A stretch of 64,000 bases of DNA from Corynebacterium tuberculostearicum. GTDB taxonomy: Bacteria; Actinomycetota; Actinomycetes; Mycobacteriales; Mycobacteriaceae. The stretch is taken from positions 1,488,001-1,552,000 of the forward strand of contig NZ_JACBZL010000001.1 of NCBI RefSeq assembly GCF_013408445.1. Direction: 5' to 3'. The position numbers and the translations under genes are program-made. Of this stretch, positions 63,372 through 64,000 are shown piece after piece (positions within the stretch are counted from its first letter, which is position 1; each line of letters opens with the position of its first letter). Below the pieces are notes generated by a model. That model was not told the origin of the DNA. It ran no database searches and worked only from the letters and a program-made list of their open reading frames with translations.

Positions 63372-63410
63372 GGAGGTAGCGCCCCGCCCGTGGGCCGCTA
63401 CCTCCTTTTT
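63372..63410 (+). terminator. putA terminator
   Basis: GGAGGTAGC (63372-63380) pairs with GCTACCTCC (63397-63405), followed by TTTTT. Confidence 0.9.
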
Positions 63411-63451
63411 CGTATATGCGCTGCGAGTTTTATGTGGCATAGTGGTAGACA

Positions 63452-64000
63452 ATGTCTACGTCACATAATTCGTCTTCCCGCGACGAGGCCAAGCGCCCGT
63501 CTGCGCAGGAAAAAGGCAACGCAACACAGATCCAAAAGCCGGGCGAGGAAGATTCGCATACCCTCGTCGCTTATGATGATGCGCACCTTGGTGCAGAGGC
63601 TGCCAGCGAGCACCCTGCCGAGCGCGACGATAAATCCGCCGTCTTGGCCAAGGATTTCCGCACCATGGCCAAGGTCTCGGTAGTCTTCATCCTCATCGTC
63701 GCCGGCCTAGCGCTGGCCGGCTACCTGCTCAAGTTCATTTGGGTAGGCCTGCTGCCGGTCTTGCTCGCCGTCCTCGTCTCCACGGTGCTCTACCCCATCA
63801 GCGCGTGGCTGCGCAGTAAGGGATTCCCGCGCTCGCTCGCGGCGGTAAGCACCTTGCTCGGCCTCATCATTGTCTTCTGCGGAGTCTTTGCCGCCATGGC
63901 GCCCGTAGTCACGAGTCAAAGCCAAACGCTCATTAATCAGGCCGAAGACGGCATCAACCAAATCACGGAGATGGTGGAAAAGTCCCCCATCGATATCCAA
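63452..64000 (+). CDS. AI-2E family transporter, 3'-truncated by window edge
   Basis: 183 codons are open to the last base. It starts MSTSHNSSSRDEAKRPSAQE, has an acidic cytoplasmic N-terminus of about 80 residues, then membrane helices VSVVFILIVAGLALAGYLL, FIWVGLLPVLLAVLVSTVLYPI and AAVSTLLGLIIVFCGVFAAM. The short loop SAWLRSKGFPRSLA and the following SQTLINQAEDGINQITEMVEK are typical of the AI-2E/YdiK/PerM family. Substrates are mostly unknown despite the name. No ribosome site precedes the ATG, so the message may be leaderless. Confidence 0.85.
   Translation, partial: MSTSHNSSSRDEAKRPSAQEKGNATQIQKPGEEDSHTLVAYDDAHLGAEAASEHPAERDDKSAVLAKDFRTMAKVSVVFILIVAGLALAGYLLKFIWVGLLPVLLAVLVSTVLYPISAWLRSKGFPRSLAAVSTLLGLIIVFCGVFAAMAPVVTSQSQTLINQAEDGINQITEMVEKSPIDIQ

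Overview
The window is high-GC actinobacterial DNA, almost certainly from a Corynebacterium. Evidence: a PknG-type kinase, the dnaK-grpE-dnaJ-hspR cluster with HAIR operators and sigma-H-like promoters, a DUF1023 hydrolase, a DUF222/HNH protein, and a gene order (pknG-ackA-pta-fprA ... purA ... fda ... pyrE ... clpB ... dnaK) that from memory resembles C. glutamicum. The species cannot be fixed from sequence alone.

Layout. 1-8 kb: end of pknG, the acetate pathway ackA-pta, ferredoxin reductase and a GNAT acetyltransferase. 8-31 kb: an accessory surface-protein region. It holds purT (broken at codon 5), a class F sortase-like gene, a VaFE-repeat adhesin of about 2311 residues cut in three, a 107-residue secreted protein, and a 2703-residue protein rich in calcium-binding type-3 repeats. 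Four identical 1302-bp IS3-family insertion sequences lie in or beside this region. Each has a perfect 3-bp target duplication: one is in ackA, one in purT and two in the adhesin. 31-43 kb: housekeeping genes (purA, FUSC membrane protein, HNH protein, fda, GH76 mannanase-like, SpoU methyltransferase, pyrE, rhodanese-like). 42-56 kb: stress block with clpB, a double-TetR regulator, a glutamate symporter, a flavohemoprotein, a nitrilase-like hydrolase, a DUF1023 pair, an aldehyde dehydrogenase remnant, and hspR-dnaJ-grpE-dnaK. 56.6-59.4 kb: a compact unit of a 58-residue peptide gene behind a direct-repeat operator, a six-helix histidine kinase, a 51-residue secreted-type peptide ending in a two-cysteine motif, and a LuxR-type response regulator. 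59.4-64 kb: putA behind a long leader, and the start of an AI-2E family transporter.

How the genes work together. HspR is expected to repress both its own cluster and clpB through the HAIR sites, and sigma-H would activate both; the two promoters have the same geometry. Pta and AckA normally interconvert acetyl-CoA and acetate, but AckA has lost its last 49 residues here. The best candidates for an undescribed system are the peptide/kinase/peptide/regulator unit at 56.7-59.4 kb and the surface locus with two giant non-LPxTG proteins beside a sortase that lacks the expected arginine. No tRNA, rRNA or CRISPR array was recognised.
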